The notes under the pieces: model-generated
What the model was told of the DNA's origin: nothing
The model's database searches: none
Seen by the model: the letters and a program-made list of their open reading frames with translations, nothing else
Shown here: one piece after another, positions 8,045-17,386 of the stretch
Position numbering within the stretch: the first letter of the stretch is position 1
How the letters are laid out: every line of letters begins with the position of its first letter
Made by a program: the position numbers and the translations under genes
NCBI GenBank assembly: GCA_028279405.1
Contig: JANQNU010000013.1
Span: 28,976-92,975, forward strand
From: Phycisphaerae bacterium
GTDB lineage: Bacteria; Planctomycetota; Phycisphaerae; UBA1845; Fen-1342
Direction: 5' to 3'
DNA: 64,000 nt

Positions 8045-9261
8045 GCCACGATAACACCACAAGATCAGCCCCACGAGGAACTGAGGAGGCCGCGCACAAG
8101 CGTTTGGAAGATCTGCTGCGCCTTTGCGTCGCGCGCGACGCGAGCGATCTACACCTGGTGCAGGATGAGCGTCCCTATCTCCGCGTGCATGGCCCGTTGC
8201 AGCCGCTGGATGGCGAGGCGATTCTCGATAGACAGGAGATGGCGGCTATCGGGCACTTCCTGGCCCCGCGCTTTGAGCACGTGGCTGAGGGGCATGGTAC
8301 GAACGGGAGCGTCGACGGCTCGTTCTCAGCGAATGACGGGACACGGTTTCGCTTCAATATCTACCGCCGCAGCGGTGGGTTGGCGATCGCTCTGCGTCGG
8401 CTGGAAGAGCGTTTCCGCGGTCTTGCAGAGTTGGGCCTGCCCGAGTCACTCTACCGGCTATGCGATTTGCCGAGCGGACTGGTGGTGGTCAGCGGTGCCA
8501 CGGGGGCGGGTAAGAGCACGACGCTGGCGACGCTCATCGACCGTATCAATCGGAATCATCCCTGTCACATCATCACGATCGAAGATCCGATCGAGTATGT
8601 ACATTCATCCGCCCAAGCACTCGTAAATCAGCGTCAGGTTGGCACCGACGCCGGCAGCTTCAACGAAGCTCTTGTGGCGAGTCTTCGGCAGGACCCCGAC
8701 GTGGTACTGGTCGGCGAGATTCGCGACCTCGACACAATTCGAACGGCAATCACCGCTGCCGAAACAGGCCATTTGGTCTTCACCACCGTGCATGCGGGTG
8801 ACTGCGTGAGCACGATCGAGCGGCTCGTTGGCGTTTTTCCGGGAAACGAGCAGGACTCGATTCGACAGCAACTGGCGCTGGTGCTGCGCTGCGTCGTAAA
8901 CCAGCGCCTGTTGGTGGCGGACGGCGCAACCACGCATACGGCGGAAGCGACTGCGCAGCGGCAGCGCGTCGTCGCCAGCGAGGTGATGTTCGTGACGTCG
9001 GCGGTGGCGAACCTGATCGTCACCGGCAGGGGTAGCCAGATGTACAGTGCCATCGAGGCCGGCGGGAACGTGGGTATGCAAACGTATGAACAGGATTTCG
9101 CGCGTCTGTGGTTTGAAGGGAAGATCTCGGAGCGCACAGCGACCACGGCCGCGAAACGCGCCGATCTGGTTCGCGATCGTCATTTGCAGTTGCAGCGCAA
9201 AAGCGGCCGTCCGGTCGCGGTTGCTGGCAGACCGGCATCGGCGAGTGGGGGCCGATCATGA
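8041..9261 (+). CDS. PilT-like secretion/retraction ATPase
   Basis: 406 residues; ATG overlaps the previous stop (ATGA). It has the short N-terminal PAS-like domain of PilT (ARDASDLHLV at 31-40), then the ATPase core: Walker A GATGAGKST (152-160), Asp box EDPIEY (181-186), Walker B DVVLVGEIRD (220-229) and His box HLVFTTVHAG (244-253). It lacks the tetracysteine zinc site of GspE. PilT proteins power pilus retraction; a separate assembly ATPase follows directly, so this machine has two motors, more like a type IV pilus than a plain type II system. The last 40 residues are basic and probably disordered. Confidence 0.92.
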   Translation: MSHDNTTRSAPRGTEEAAHKRLEDLLRLCVARDASDLHLVQDERPYLRVHGPLQPLDGEAILDRQEMAAIGHFLAPRFEHVAEGHGTNGSVDGSFSANDGTRFRFNIYRRSGGLAIALRRLEERFRGLAELGLPESLYRLCDLPSGLVVVSGATGAGKSTTLATLIDRINRNHPCHIITIEDPIEYVHSSAQALVNQRQVGTDAGSFNEALVASLRQDPDVVLVGEIRDLDTIRTAITAAETGHLVFTTVHAGDCVSTIERLVGVFPGNEQDSIRQQLALVLRCVVNQRLLVADGATTHTAEATAQRQRVVASEVMFVTSAVANLIVTGRGSQMYSAIEAGGNVGMQTYEQDFARLWFEGKISERTATTAAKRADLVRDRHLQLQRKSGRPVAVAGRPASASGGRS

Positions 9262-11084
9262 GCCAGGTAAACTTGCGCGATTCCGCCGCGTCGACCGAGA
9301 CAGCGGATCGCCGCGCGTCTGCCCGGCGCCGCGCGAGCGCGTTGGTTCATTTGTTGATTGACGGTTCCGGTCGGTTGGATGGAAAGCTGCTTGACGTATC
9401 GCAGTATGGCGCCCGCATCCAGCTCGCGGATGGCGTCGACGATTTGAGGGAACGGCAGCCCATCACGGTTGAATACCCGGATGACGACACGATCAGACGT
9501 GCCGGCGTCGTCGCCTGGGTTTCCCCACAGGCGCCGGTCTCCGTCGGGATCCAGCTGACGGACAACGGTTCAGTCGCGCTCGAGCCGGTCGACCTCGACG
9601 AGGTGACGATTGACGCCGGACTCGCACTCCGTTTGGCGGGCGACCGTGCGAATCGCTGGCAGGTGCTGCCATTCGCTGGGGGGACGGACACGGTATGCGT
9701 GGCCGCCGTCGCGGTTCCCGCTCCCCGTGTGCTGAGTGGTCTGCAACGGTTGTACCGCGCCAACATTGAGGTGCATCTTACGACCAACGATGCGCTTCGC
9801 CGGGCGCTGTCCCGGATATACAGTGGCAACTACGGATCGCGCGCGGATGGCAGCGTTTCCATGGATCGGGGCGCGTCCATTGACCACGGCGGCTCGATCG
9901 ACATGGACTCGATCGGCGCGGCTGACGAAGACGCCGTTACGCTCTGCGAACAACTCCTTGCGACTGCGACGCTGCACAATGCAAGTGACCTGCACATCGA
10001 TACGTTTGAGGATGGCGTTCGTGTTCGGTTGCGGGTCAACGGACAGCTGGAGGATTTTCGCTGGGTCGACGCCGAGCGCGGTCTCACGTTGATCAGCCGG
10101 ATCAAGGTCCTGTCCGGACTCGACATCGCCGAGCGTCGCGCGCCGCAGGATGGCCGGATGCGCTATGAGCATGGCGATGTCAAAATCGACATTCGCGTCG
10201 CTTCGTTGCCGGCAAAGAAGGGCGAGCGGCTGACGCTCCGCCTTCTCGCGCGCGACACGGACCGGTTGACACTTCCCCGTTTGGGGATGTCGGCGCACCA
10301 TCTGGAGCTGTTCAACGCCGCGATTCGCAAACCGCACGGCATGGTGCTGCTTACCGGGCCCACCGGTAGCGGAAAGTCCACGACGCTCTATGCGGCGATT
10401 CGACAACTGCTCGCCGAGGCACCGCTCAACGTGATCACGATCGAGGATCCCGTCGAATACCAGATTGACGGCATCACCCAGGTCGAGATTGATCAGGCGG
10501 AGAAAGTCACCTTTGCGAGCGCGCTGCGCAGTGCCTTGCGACATGATCCGGACGTCATCATGGTCGGCGAAATTCGAGACCCTGAAACGGCGAGCATCGC
10601 GGTGAAAGCGGCACTGACGGGACACTTGGTCTTCAGCACCCTGCACACGAATACAGCGGTCGGCGCGGTCACGCGTCTGCGCGATATGGGTGTGCCGCTG
10701 TACCTGGTCGCCGCGACGTTGCGCCTGGCAGTCGCTCAACGGCTGGTGCGCCGACTCTGCCGCCATTGCGCAAAGGCGCAGCAATGTCCCGGAACGCTGG
10801 CGGCTGCCCTTGGCCGCCCGGAGCTGGAAGGGCAGTTGATCAATGAACCCGTCGGCTGCCTCTACTGCGGCCAGCGGGGTTACAGCGGACGGCTGGCACT
10901 CTTCGAGGCAGCGCCCAACGATGCCGCGTTCGCGAAACTCATCTCAGTCGGCGCTGCAGACGAGGAAATGACCGCGTTGATGAATGACAACGGACTACCC
11001 ACCATTACCGATGATGCGACCGACAAGCTGCGGAGTGGAGCAACGAGCGCCGCCGAGCTGCTCCGCAACGTCATGGTGGTCTAA
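9258..11084 (+). CDS. gspE: GspE/PilB-type assembly ATPase with N-terminal PilZ domain
   Basis: 608 residues; ATG overlaps the previous stop. Residues about 15-105 form a PilZ domain with both cyclic-di-GMP motifs: RxxxR (R19, R23) and DxSxxG (D46, S48, G51). A GspE/MshE-like N domain follows (about 112-190), then a Ser/Asp/Gly linker (199-219). The ATPase core has Walker A GPTGSGKST (367-375), EDPVEY (396-401), Walker B DVIMVGEIRD (432-441) and HLVFSTLHTN (456-465). Two CxxC pairs (about 497-500 and 534-537) form the zinc site of GspE. The PilZ fusion suggests direct control of the motor by cyclic-di-GMP (inference). Confidence 0.94.
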   Translation: MSQVNLRDSAASTETADRRASARRRASALVHLLIDGSGRLDGKLLDVSQYGARIQLADGVDDLRERQPITVEYPDDDTIRRAGVVAWVSPQAPVSVGIQLTDNGSVALEPVDLDEVTIDAGLALRLAGDRANRWQVLPFAGGTDTVCVAAVAVPAPRVLSGLQRLYRANIEVHLTTNDALRRALSRIYSGNYGSRADGSVSMDRGASIDHGGSIDMDSIGAADEDAVTLCEQLLATATLHNASDLHIDTFEDGVRVRLRVNGQLEDFRWVDAERGLTLISRIKVLSGLDIAERRAPQDGRMRYEHGDVKIDIRVASLPAKKGERLTLRLLARDTDRLTLPRLGMSAHHLELFNAAIRKPHGMVLLTGPTGSGKSTTLYAAIRQLLAEAPLNVITIEDPVEYQIDGITQVEIDQAEKVTFASALRSALRHDPDVIMVGEIRDPETASIAVKAALTGHLVFSTLHTNTAVGAVTRLRDMGVPLYLVAATLRLAVAQRLVRRLCRHCAKAQQCPGTLAAALGRPELEGQLINEPVGCLYCGQRGYSGRLALFEAAPNDAAFAKLISVGAADEEMTALMNDNGLPTITDDATDKLRSGATSAAELLRNVMVV

Positions 11085-11109
11085 ACGGCTCAAGGAGATC
11101 GGTAACCAG

Positions 11110-12324
11110 ATGGCCGCCTTCGCCTACACCATCCGCGATTCTTCCGGACGGTCGAGCAGTGGCACGCTTGCAGCCGACAACGCCGCCGAGGCGTCGGCGA
11201 CGCTACGCGGGCAAGGGGCGATTCTGCTCCGCTTGCGCCCGGTGCCCGAAAGACGCAACACCGCGCCCACGCGTAGGACGCCGTGGAGCGCTCTTCGGTG
11301 CCAGCCGAAGTCGGCCCCGGTCGAGGTCTCGCTCAAACAGATCGCCGTCATGCTCCGTAGCGGATTGACGTTGCTGGAGACGCTGCGAACGGTTTCCGAA
11401 CAGTCCACATCGGGCCGCATGCGCCGCACGTGGGACGAGGTCGCAAGCGCGGTGCGCGGCGGAGCGACCCTGACAAGCGCGATGATGTCACTCAACCGAT
11501 TTGACCGCATCGTCACCGAGCTCGTGCAGGTCGGCGAGCAAACCGGGCAGCTCGATGTTGTCCTGGATCGGGCCGCTGATGCGCTCGAACGGCGTCGACT
11601 GCTGAAGGCGCAGATGGTTTCCGCGCTGCTGTATCCGACAATCGTTCTGCTAGCGGCGGTCGGAGTAACGGTCTTCATCCTCACGTACGCTATTCCACGA
11701 TTGACGGTGTACCTGAAGGCGCTCGGTCGCCCTCTTCCCGCGATGACCCAGATCCTCGTGGACGTCAGCGACTTCCTCTTGACGCAATGGCCGGTACTGC
11801 TTGGCCCGACTGTGCTCGGGATCGTGCTGTTCAGCGTGGCCTACTCCGCTCCCATCGGTCGACTTGCAGTCGATACCGTCCTGCTGCGGATCCCGCTCAT
11901 GGGCTACATCTTGCGGACGGGGGCCACGGCGGCGCTGAGCCGATCGTTGTCGTTGCTGCTCGCGAGTGGCGTCAGCATCGTTGAGGCCCTCCGCACCTGC
12001 CAGGAGTTGCACGCCAACCGGCGTCTGGCCCTGATTCTGGCGCGCAGCCGAGAGCGCGTGATGGCCGGCGATCCGATCGCCCCAACGGTCAAGTTGCCCG
12101 GCGGCTTCATGCCGATGCTGGCCAGTATGGTGGACGCGGGCGAACGCTCCGGACAGCTGGACCGGACCCTGCTGGAATGCGCGGTCTACCACGAGCAGCG
12201 CCTGGAAGCCCTTATTCGCGTCCTTTCAAGTGTCATCGAGATCATCGTCGTCGTGACAGTCGGCGGCATCGTCGGTTACGTCTACGTTGCATTCATGCTC
12301 GCGCTATACGGAGCTGCACTTTGA
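11110..12324 (+). CDS. gspF: GspF/PilC-type inner-membrane platform protein
   Basis: 404 residues from ATG 11110, with AAGGAG upstream. The N-terminal stretch FAYTIRDSSGRSSSGTLAAD is the usual start of GspF. Two T2SSF domains follow, each with the LxxLLxSGxxLxExL pattern (about 76-200 and 275-390), and three hydrophobic segments lie at about 185-205, 235-260 and 372-400. In the family it forms the inner-membrane core contacted by GspE and GspL. Normal length. Confidence 0.94.
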   Translation: MAAFAYTIRDSSGRSSSGTLAADNAAEASATLRGQGAILLRLRPVPERRNTAPTRRTPWSALRCQPKSAPVEVSLKQIAVMLRSGLTLLETLRTVSEQSTSGRMRRTWDEVASAVRGGATLTSAMMSLNRFDRIVTELVQVGEQTGQLDVVLDRAADALERRRLLKAQMVSALLYPTIVLLAAVGVTVFILTYAIPRLTVYLKALGRPLPAMTQILVDVSDFLLTQWPVLLGPTVLGIVLFSVAYSAPIGRLAVDTVLLRIPLMGYILRTGATAALSRSLSLLLASGVSIVEALRTCQELHANRRLALILARSRERVMAGDPIAPTVKLPGGFMPMLASMVDAGERSGQLDRTLLECAVYHEQRLEALIRVLSSVIEIIVVVTVGGIVGYVYVAFMLALYGAAL

Positions 12325-14321
12325 TTCGTTTCTGTTTGAACGATCACGGATACCTGCTGTTGCTGCTGCTCGCGGCTTCGACTCAGGCGCAAACCCCGTC
12401 CGATGACACTAAGCGCGATCCGACAGTGCCGCCCGAGGCGCTGCGGGAATTCGTGTCGAGCGCGGACCGATCCACCAGTCCCGCACAAGGCGTCGCGATC
12501 GTTACGATGGGCGCGGGTGGCCGTTTCAGCGAGGTGCGATTTGTAGATGTCTCGCTCGCACGGGCCGCGGCTGAGTTGGGCGTCGCTGCCAACGCCAATG
12601 TTGTGGTAAGTCGAGCAGTCGCGGATCAGCGCCTCACGCTGACGCTGCGGAACATCGACCTTCAGGGAGTGCTGGACGCGATCGCTGTCTCTCAGGGGCT
12701 CGTGAGCCGGCGCGACAGCTCCAGCGGCGTCAACGTCCTCGCGAGCCCCGAGGAATTCCAGCGCGACGTCTCTGCCTTCCGCACCGAGCGAACCGCGGTA
12801 TTCACGCTCCTGTATCCGAACGCGACCGACGTCGTCAGGGCCATTGGCGATGTGTTCGGCGAACGTGTCGTTGTGACAGACGGTGCCAACCAGCAGTTCG
12901 ACCAGAATTTCATCGAGCTCCAGGATCGCTTGCGGCGGTTCGATCTCATCGAGAGCCGCAGTCGCGGCCTGACGGGCTCCATCGGTGGTACACAGATCAA
13001 CAACCAGGGCTTCTTCGGCCAGGGGTTCGGTCGCGGTGCGTTCAATCAAGGTTTGCGTGGCAACCAGGGCTTCAACAACCGGCGCATTGCTCGTCCACGC
13101 AGCTTGCGCGAGCAAGACCAACTGAATCTGACGCCCGAGGAAGCGCGCGAACTAGCCGCATCCGAAGACATCGGCGTGGAGGGTACCGCCGCGGGTGAAC
13201 GCGTCCGCCGCAGTGCCCTGACATACGTTACGGCGATTCCGCGCCTCAACCGCATCATCGTGCGTTCGGCGGACCCGCAGACGCTCGCCGACATCAGAGC
13301 GCTCATCCAGCGACTCGATGTCCCCACACCACTGGTATTGCTCGAGGTCCGCGTGTTGCGTATCGATTTGAGCGACGGGCTCGATCTGGGCCTGAGCGTG
13401 ACGTTCCAGGCCGGCGAAGGGGCCGGCGCCTTTTCGTCGGGCGAGCTTGCAGCGCCACCCGCCGGGTCAGTGCTCCCTGGAGGAACCGGGTTCAGCGCCA
13501 CGGCGGGGCTGCTACAGATCGTTTCGAGCAACGTGCAAGCCCGCCTCGAACTGCTCCAGTCCAAGGGCCGCGTCACCGCTCTTGCGACGCCCGTATTATT
13601 GACGGCGAACAATGAAGTCAGCCGCATCTTTTCAGGTGAGCAAGTGCCGATCGTGATCGGCTTTACCGAACCGCAGGTCATTACGGGCGGTGTCGGCGCG
13701 CAGACAACACTTCCGGCTACGCCAGTGACTGAGCTGCGCGATGTCGGTACGGACCTCCTGATCACAGCGAACATCAACGCGGATCGAACGGTGACCCTGC
13801 GACTCCTGCAGGAGACCAGCTCGGTGAATCCGGCCGGCGCCACGATTGTCGTTCCGGTCACAACTGGAGTCGCCGGCACAGCCTTCGCCAATCAATCCGT
13901 GGATACGGTGCTCAGTCAATCCGCCAGCGGCACGATCGTTGCGCAGGACGGGCAACTGCTCGCTTTCGGCGGCCTGATCGAGGAATCGGAATCAGATGTA
14001 CGTGAGCAAGTTCCGATCCTCGGTGATCTGCCACTGGTCGGGTTCCTATTCCGTCGCCAGAGCACCGAGATCAGCCGCAGTGAATTGGTCATCCTGATTC
14101 GCCCCTACGTGATCAGCACCCCGACCGACGGCGATCGCATCAGCCGCGACCTGCTGGACGCCATCAGCGATCACCCGTACCGCCCGCGCGGAGCCGGTCC
14201 GCCCGATGGCGAAGTCGATGACCTCGGCGTGTTCCGAGACAGGCAGCCGACATTCGATCGATCGCTATTCGATGCGTTACGCCCATACAGCATACCTCCG
14301 TCAAACAAGGAGTCGGAGTGA
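12321..14321 (+). CDS. gspD: GspD-type outer-membrane secretin
   Basis: 666 residues if started at TTG 12321, which overlaps the gspF stop (TTGA), matching the 4-base overlaps elsewhere in this operon; GGAG lies just upstream. A short leader with LLLLLLAASTQAQ is the signal peptide. The periplasmic N region (about 50-330) holds secretin N-domains interrupted by a Gly/Asn-rich insert (GFFGQGFGRGAFNQGL). The secretin barrel domain covers about 400-615, ending in the typical VPILGDLPLVGFLFR and SELVILIRPYVI motifs. It forms the outer-membrane gate. No pilotin is recognised, but two lipoproteins follow. Confidence 0.94.
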   Translation: MIRFCLNDHGYLLLLLLAASTQAQTPSDDTKRDPTVPPEALREFVSSADRSTSPAQGVAIVTMGAGGRFSEVRFVDVSLARAAAELGVAANANVVVSRAVADQRLTLTLRNIDLQGVLDAIAVSQGLVSRRDSSSGVNVLASPEEFQRDVSAFRTERTAVFTLLYPNATDVVRAIGDVFGERVVVTDGANQQFDQNFIELQDRLRRFDLIESRSRGLTGSIGGTQINNQGFFGQGFGRGAFNQGLRGNQGFNNRRIARPRSLREQDQLNLTPEEARELAASEDIGVEGTAAGERVRRSALTYVTAIPRLNRIIVRSADPQTLADIRALIQRLDVPTPLVLLEVRVLRIDLSDGLDLGLSVTFQAGEGAGAFSSGELAAPPAGSVLPGGTGFSATAGLLQIVSSNVQARLELLQSKGRVTALATPVLLTANNEVSRIFSGEQVPIVIGFTEPQVITGGVGAQTTLPATPVTELRDVGTDLLITANINADRTVTLRLLQETSSVNPAGATIVVPVTTGVAGTAFANQSVDTVLSQSASGTIVAQDGQLLAFGGLIEESESDVREQVPILGDLPLVGFLFRRQSTEISRSELVILIRPYVISTPTDGDRISRDLLDAISDHPYRPRGAGPPDGEVDDLGVFRDRQPTFDRSLFDALRPYSIPPSNKESE

Positions 14322-15712
14322 TCTCGGGTAGCTACAGAGGTACGCCACACAACGATCTCGTGGTAGCAACCTTCGCAATGCTGATCATTGGAGGCTGCGC
14401 CGCTCCGACAAAGCGCGACCCGGCGTCCGCCCGATTCGACGGCGCCGGCAGCCAGTTGTTGCGCGTTGACTCCGGATCGGTGATGCTCGGGAGCACGACC
14501 ACCGGGGCCATGTCGCCTGACGTGCTGCTCGCGAGGGTCCGCAAGCACCTCGCATCACAGAACGAGCTCGGCGCCGCAAACATCGTGGAGACCTATCCTG
14601 ATGTCGCCGAAGCGTTGCTGCTCGCTGATAGCATTCACGACCGACCCGAAACCCGATTCGTCGCGCGCTGTCGTGATCGGCTGGCGGCACCGATCGCCGG
14701 CGGTTGGCACGCATTGCTGGATCACCGGCTCGGGCACCCCGATCACTATCACCCTTATGTCGCGCAGCGTGCTGCATGGTGGCGGGCGTATCGTGCGGGC
14801 GAGTTTGAGACGGCACTGGGCCTGCCACTCGAGCCGCCGGCTTCGGCACCGGCACCGTGGTTCGCGGTGGAGGCCTACACGCTGCGCGCCACGGCTGCCT
14901 TGACGTCCGGACATCCTGATCAAGCCGAGCGGCTGTTTCGCAGTGCCGCGGATTCGGCGACGGCCTTCGACAACACGATTCGGGGCCGCAATCAGTTCTT
15001 TGCCGCACTCGCTTGCAAGGTCGGTGGCCGGTTATCGGCGGCACTGCAACTCCGTGGCGAGGCGATGCAGTCTGTTTCGCCCGGGCAGTGTACCGACCCT
15101 TTGGTGGTGCGGCTGCTGCTCGAGATCACGCCGTCCCGCGCGCATGACGACCGCTGGCCGCATCGCCGGCTGCTCTTTCGCTTGGGGGAGCTGGAATACG
15201 CCCGCGGCGCGCCGCAGGCGGCCCTCTTGAGCTGGAAAAGGGCTGAGGCGAAGCTGGGGCCCGAACCTGCGGACGCACGGCTGCGGCTTGCCCAGGCCGA
15301 CGCTCTACTCGCTTTGCAGCAGATCGAACCAGCCACTGCGCTCTTGCTAAGTCTTGATCGAACACCGCTACGCCCCGAAGCGCTGGCCAAGCTCGGGATG
15401 CTGTATCTGCGGCAGGGCCGTGTCGAGACGGGGCTGAGTTTCATGGAACAGGCGGTGGCTGACACGTCGCCGGCTTCACACGCGCATATCCACGCTGACT
15501 ACGCACTGGCGATGCTTGCGGCAGGCGATGAAGAGACAGCGCTGGAGCATCTCCACGCGGCCCGGTCTGCTTTCGATCGCCACGGCGACCGCGCGGGAGT
15601 CGCTACGACCTTGGAAAACGAGCTTCGCTTTCTGCTTGCCAGGAACGACCGCGCGCGGGCGCTGAAACTCCAACGGATGTTGGCACGCGTACACCGACTT
15701 GAGACTCCGTAG
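14318..15712 (+). CDS. TPR lipoprotein of the secretion operon
   Basis: 464 residues; GTG overlaps the gspD stop (GTGA). The signal peptide ends with LIIGGC (Cys27), a lipobox. The remainder is helical with TPR-like repeats, clearest at about 290-450 (for example LAKLGMLYLRQGRVETGLSFM). Translational coupling to gspD suggests an assembly or pilotin-like role, such as secretin placement by analogy with PilF/PilW. This is inference; no known family beyond TPR is recognised. Confidence 0.8.
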   Translation: MISGSYRGTPHNDLVVATFAMLIIGGCAAPTKRDPASARFDGAGSQLLRVDSGSVMLGSTTTGAMSPDVLLARVRKHLASQNELGAANIVETYPDVAEALLLADSIHDRPETRFVARCRDRLAAPIAGGWHALLDHRLGHPDHYHPYVAQRAAWWRAYRAGEFETALGLPLEPPASAPAPWFAVEAYTLRATAALTSGHPDQAERLFRSAADSATAFDNTIRGRNQFFAALACKVGGRLSAALQLRGEAMQSVSPGQCTDPLVVRLLLEITPSRAHDDRWPHRRLLFRLGELEYARGAPQAALLSWKRAEAKLGPEPADARLRLAQADALLALQQIEPATALLLSLDRTPLRPEALAKLGMLYLRQGRVETGLSFMEQAVADTSPASHAHIHADYALAMLAAGDEETALEHLHAARSAFDRHGDRAGVATTLENELRFLLARNDRARALKLQRMLARVHRLETP

Positions 15713-15795
15713 GCAGCGAGGGTGGCCAGAGACCGTCACATAGCGACCAACTGATCATCGTAGGTGAGTTTTGCCGAACCGGATGTGAGGAAGAA

Positions 15796-16008
15796 ATGAA
15801 CTGGAAGAGCAAGACCGCCGCGATGCTAATCGCAGCAGCGACGTTGTCCACGCAGACCGGCTGCGATTTTAACATCGAGGATTTTCGCCTCCTGCGTATC
15901 CGGGAGTTCACCGACGGGCCATGGCTACGCATCGAGGATGTCAACGGCGAAACCCAGATCCAATTCTTCGGAATCGAGATCGTCCGAGACCGAACTGCGG
16001 ATGAATGA
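15796..16008 (+). CDS. small lipoprotein
   Basis: 70 residues with GAGGAAG upstream of the ATG. The signal peptide ends in STQTGC, placing a lipidated Cys at residue 23, followed by a 47-residue acidic tail of no known family. It lies 83 bases after the secretion operon, just outside the genomic island. Its reading frame and leader are convincing; function unknown. Confidence 0.7.
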   Translation: MNWKSKTAAMLIAAATLSTQTGCDFNIEDFRLLRIREFTDGPWLRIEDVNGETQIQFFGIEIVRDRTADE

Positions 16009-16173
16009 ATGCCTCGCCTTGCGGTTGATTCGACATTTTCGGTCAGTGCCAGCTGACGCTGTGCGCACTCTTCGCCGTTTGACAGTCTGCCTAGATAAAC
16101 ACCTTCGATCCGAAAGTGTACCCGTCTATGCGGCAGGGGGGGCGCACAGGCGCAGCGGAAGGACGTCCGAGTT

Positions 16174-16202
16174 CGCAAGCGCTGTTTCTGCAAGCGCTTG
16201 CG
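16174..16202. repeat. inverted repeat next to attL
   Basis: CGCAAGCG (16174-16181) and CGCTTGCG (16195-16202) form an 8-bp inverted repeat with a 13-base loop. The right arm is part of a 12-bp palindrome, GCAAGCGCTTGC. It lies 18 bases outside the att repeat, so it belongs to the chromosomal flank. Possible roles: a transcript end for the lipoprotein gene, or a protein site. Confidence 0.4.
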
Positions 16203-16219
16203 ATCTTGCGCGGCTGAGT

Positions 16220-16264
16220 GCGATAACCGGCAGGGGGGCTGAATGGGCGATACTGGACTCGAAC
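16220..16264. repeat. attL: 45-bp repeat with 20-base tRNA 3' remnant
   Basis: Identical to 31324-31368 except at one base (c16239 against a31343). Bases 16245-16264 equal the last 20 bases of the tRNA-Val gene in antisense; homology stops abruptly at 16265. This is the left junction of the island. Confidence 0.9.
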
Positions 16265-17128
16265 AACCGCGTAAAACCAAGCGAAAAAGCGCCAATCACC
16301 ACCCTAGGCGCAGCAAAAAGCGCAGCAGATTCGCCGGATGACAACTCGGGCAGCGAACCGAACAGCAACGGCGCTGATGACGATGACGAGCCGCCAGCGA
16401 CAGTCGCGAATGGCGTCCAAGCGACGACCGGCGCTCAGCAGGTGGTGGACCGCGCCAAGGTGGGGAATGGTGTCGCGCCGACGAGCACCCCGACAACGCC
16501 CCACGGCCGGCCCGAAGTGGTCCCTCGTGAGTGGTTCTCGAAATCTGCCGACGGGCACAACGGATCGGCTGCCTTCGGGGGACGATCATCCTCCATACCG
16601 CGCAGCCCGGGTTCCGGCGCCCTGGCTGACACTCTGGCAATGTTGTCGCGACTCCCATTGACCGACTACGAACGCACTGCGGCCGTTCGTGCGATCCTGT
16701 GCGCCCCTCCAGCTCCAACACCCCACCAGGATGATCCTTGTTGGCCCAACGGCCCGGACGCTCCGGCTCCTGGCGATTCCCCCGACTACGCCTGCGGCGA
16801 AGGGGACGAACTGATCGATGCCGCTCACGATTTAGATCGCCCACTCGCCGCTCGACGCGTCCGCCGACCACCGGGATGGGGCAAGAAGCGCCCGCCGAAG
16901 AAGGACGAACCACCGACACCCCCAACCATCCGGTTCCCGCCACCCGGCGACCCACCATACGGCGACGCGCTCCGCGTCATCCTGGCGTGGTTGAGTACAT
17001 CCACCCAACGCTCGATCAAAGGGATGGCCGACCGCATCCGTTCACTGAAGCGCACGGACCGCTTCCCCGCATGGTTCCTGGCCCATGTCGAGCATGTCGC
17101 ACGTGAAGGAGACGAACCCGATGAATAG
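16265..17128 (+). CDS. open frame running out of attL: possible detached integrase extension
   Basis: 287 codons to the stop at 17126-17128, with strong coding character (GC-rich third positions). No clear start lies to the right of the repeat: the frame enters from the left through attL, and the chromosomal side stays open back to 15938. Internal starts such as GTG near 16442 are possible. The product begins with a Ser/Asp-rich stretch (DSPDDNSGSEPNSNGADDDD), has SRLPLTDYERTAAVRAIL near the middle, a Pro/Lys-rich region and a C-terminal helical part (GMADRIRSLKRTDRFPAWF). No known family. In attL this frame is the same as the integrase frame in attR, so in an excised circle it would continue the integrase. 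See findings. Confidence 0.6.
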   Translation, partial: NRVKPSEKAPITTLGAAKSAADSPDDNSGSEPNSNGADDDDEPPATVANGVQATTGAQQVVDRAKVGNGVAPTSTPTTPHGRPEVVPREWFSKSADGHNGSAAFGGRSSSIPRSPGSGALADTLAMLSRLPLTDYERTAAVRAILCAPPAPTPHQDDPCWPNGPDAPAPGDSPDYACGEGDELIDAAHDLDRPLAARRVRRPPGWGKKRPPKKDEPPTPPTIRFPPPGDPPYGDALRVILAWLSTSTQRSIKGMADRIRSLKRTDRFPAWFLAHVEHVAREGDEPDE

Positions 17129-17288
17129 GAAGCTCCAAGCCGACCATATGAGCACACCGCGGAGCCAACGGCCGCGACGCGAAGATCCCGACCGGGTTGC
17201 GACACCGCCTAGGCTGCCCCATCAGTATCGGTCCACCTGTCGACCAAATTCGACCGTGGGGTACCCTTTTTGGCGATACCAGCGTTAG
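17121..17288 (+). CDS. possible small basic protein
   Basis: 55 codons; the ATG overlaps the end of the preceding frame and AAGGAG lies 8 bases upstream, suggesting translational coupling. The product is Arg/Pro-rich with no recognisable domain. The overlap and ribosome site are the only support. Confidence 0.35.
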   Translation: MNRKLQADHMSTPRSQRPRREDPDRVATPPRLPHQYRSTCRPNSTVGYPFWRYQR

Positions 17289-17386
17289 GGGGCATAGACA
17301 ACGCCGAAATCGTCGCAGGTGTTTTCGCGTCAGAATGGCAGCGAATATGTGCTCGCGATCGGCCAAGAATCCGCGTGGAGTCAAGC

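Noticed and set aside
16245..16264. Second tRNA-like sequence at the left island end
   Set aside because: Only the last 20 bases of the tRNA are present; it cannot fold as a tRNA and is the attL remnant.
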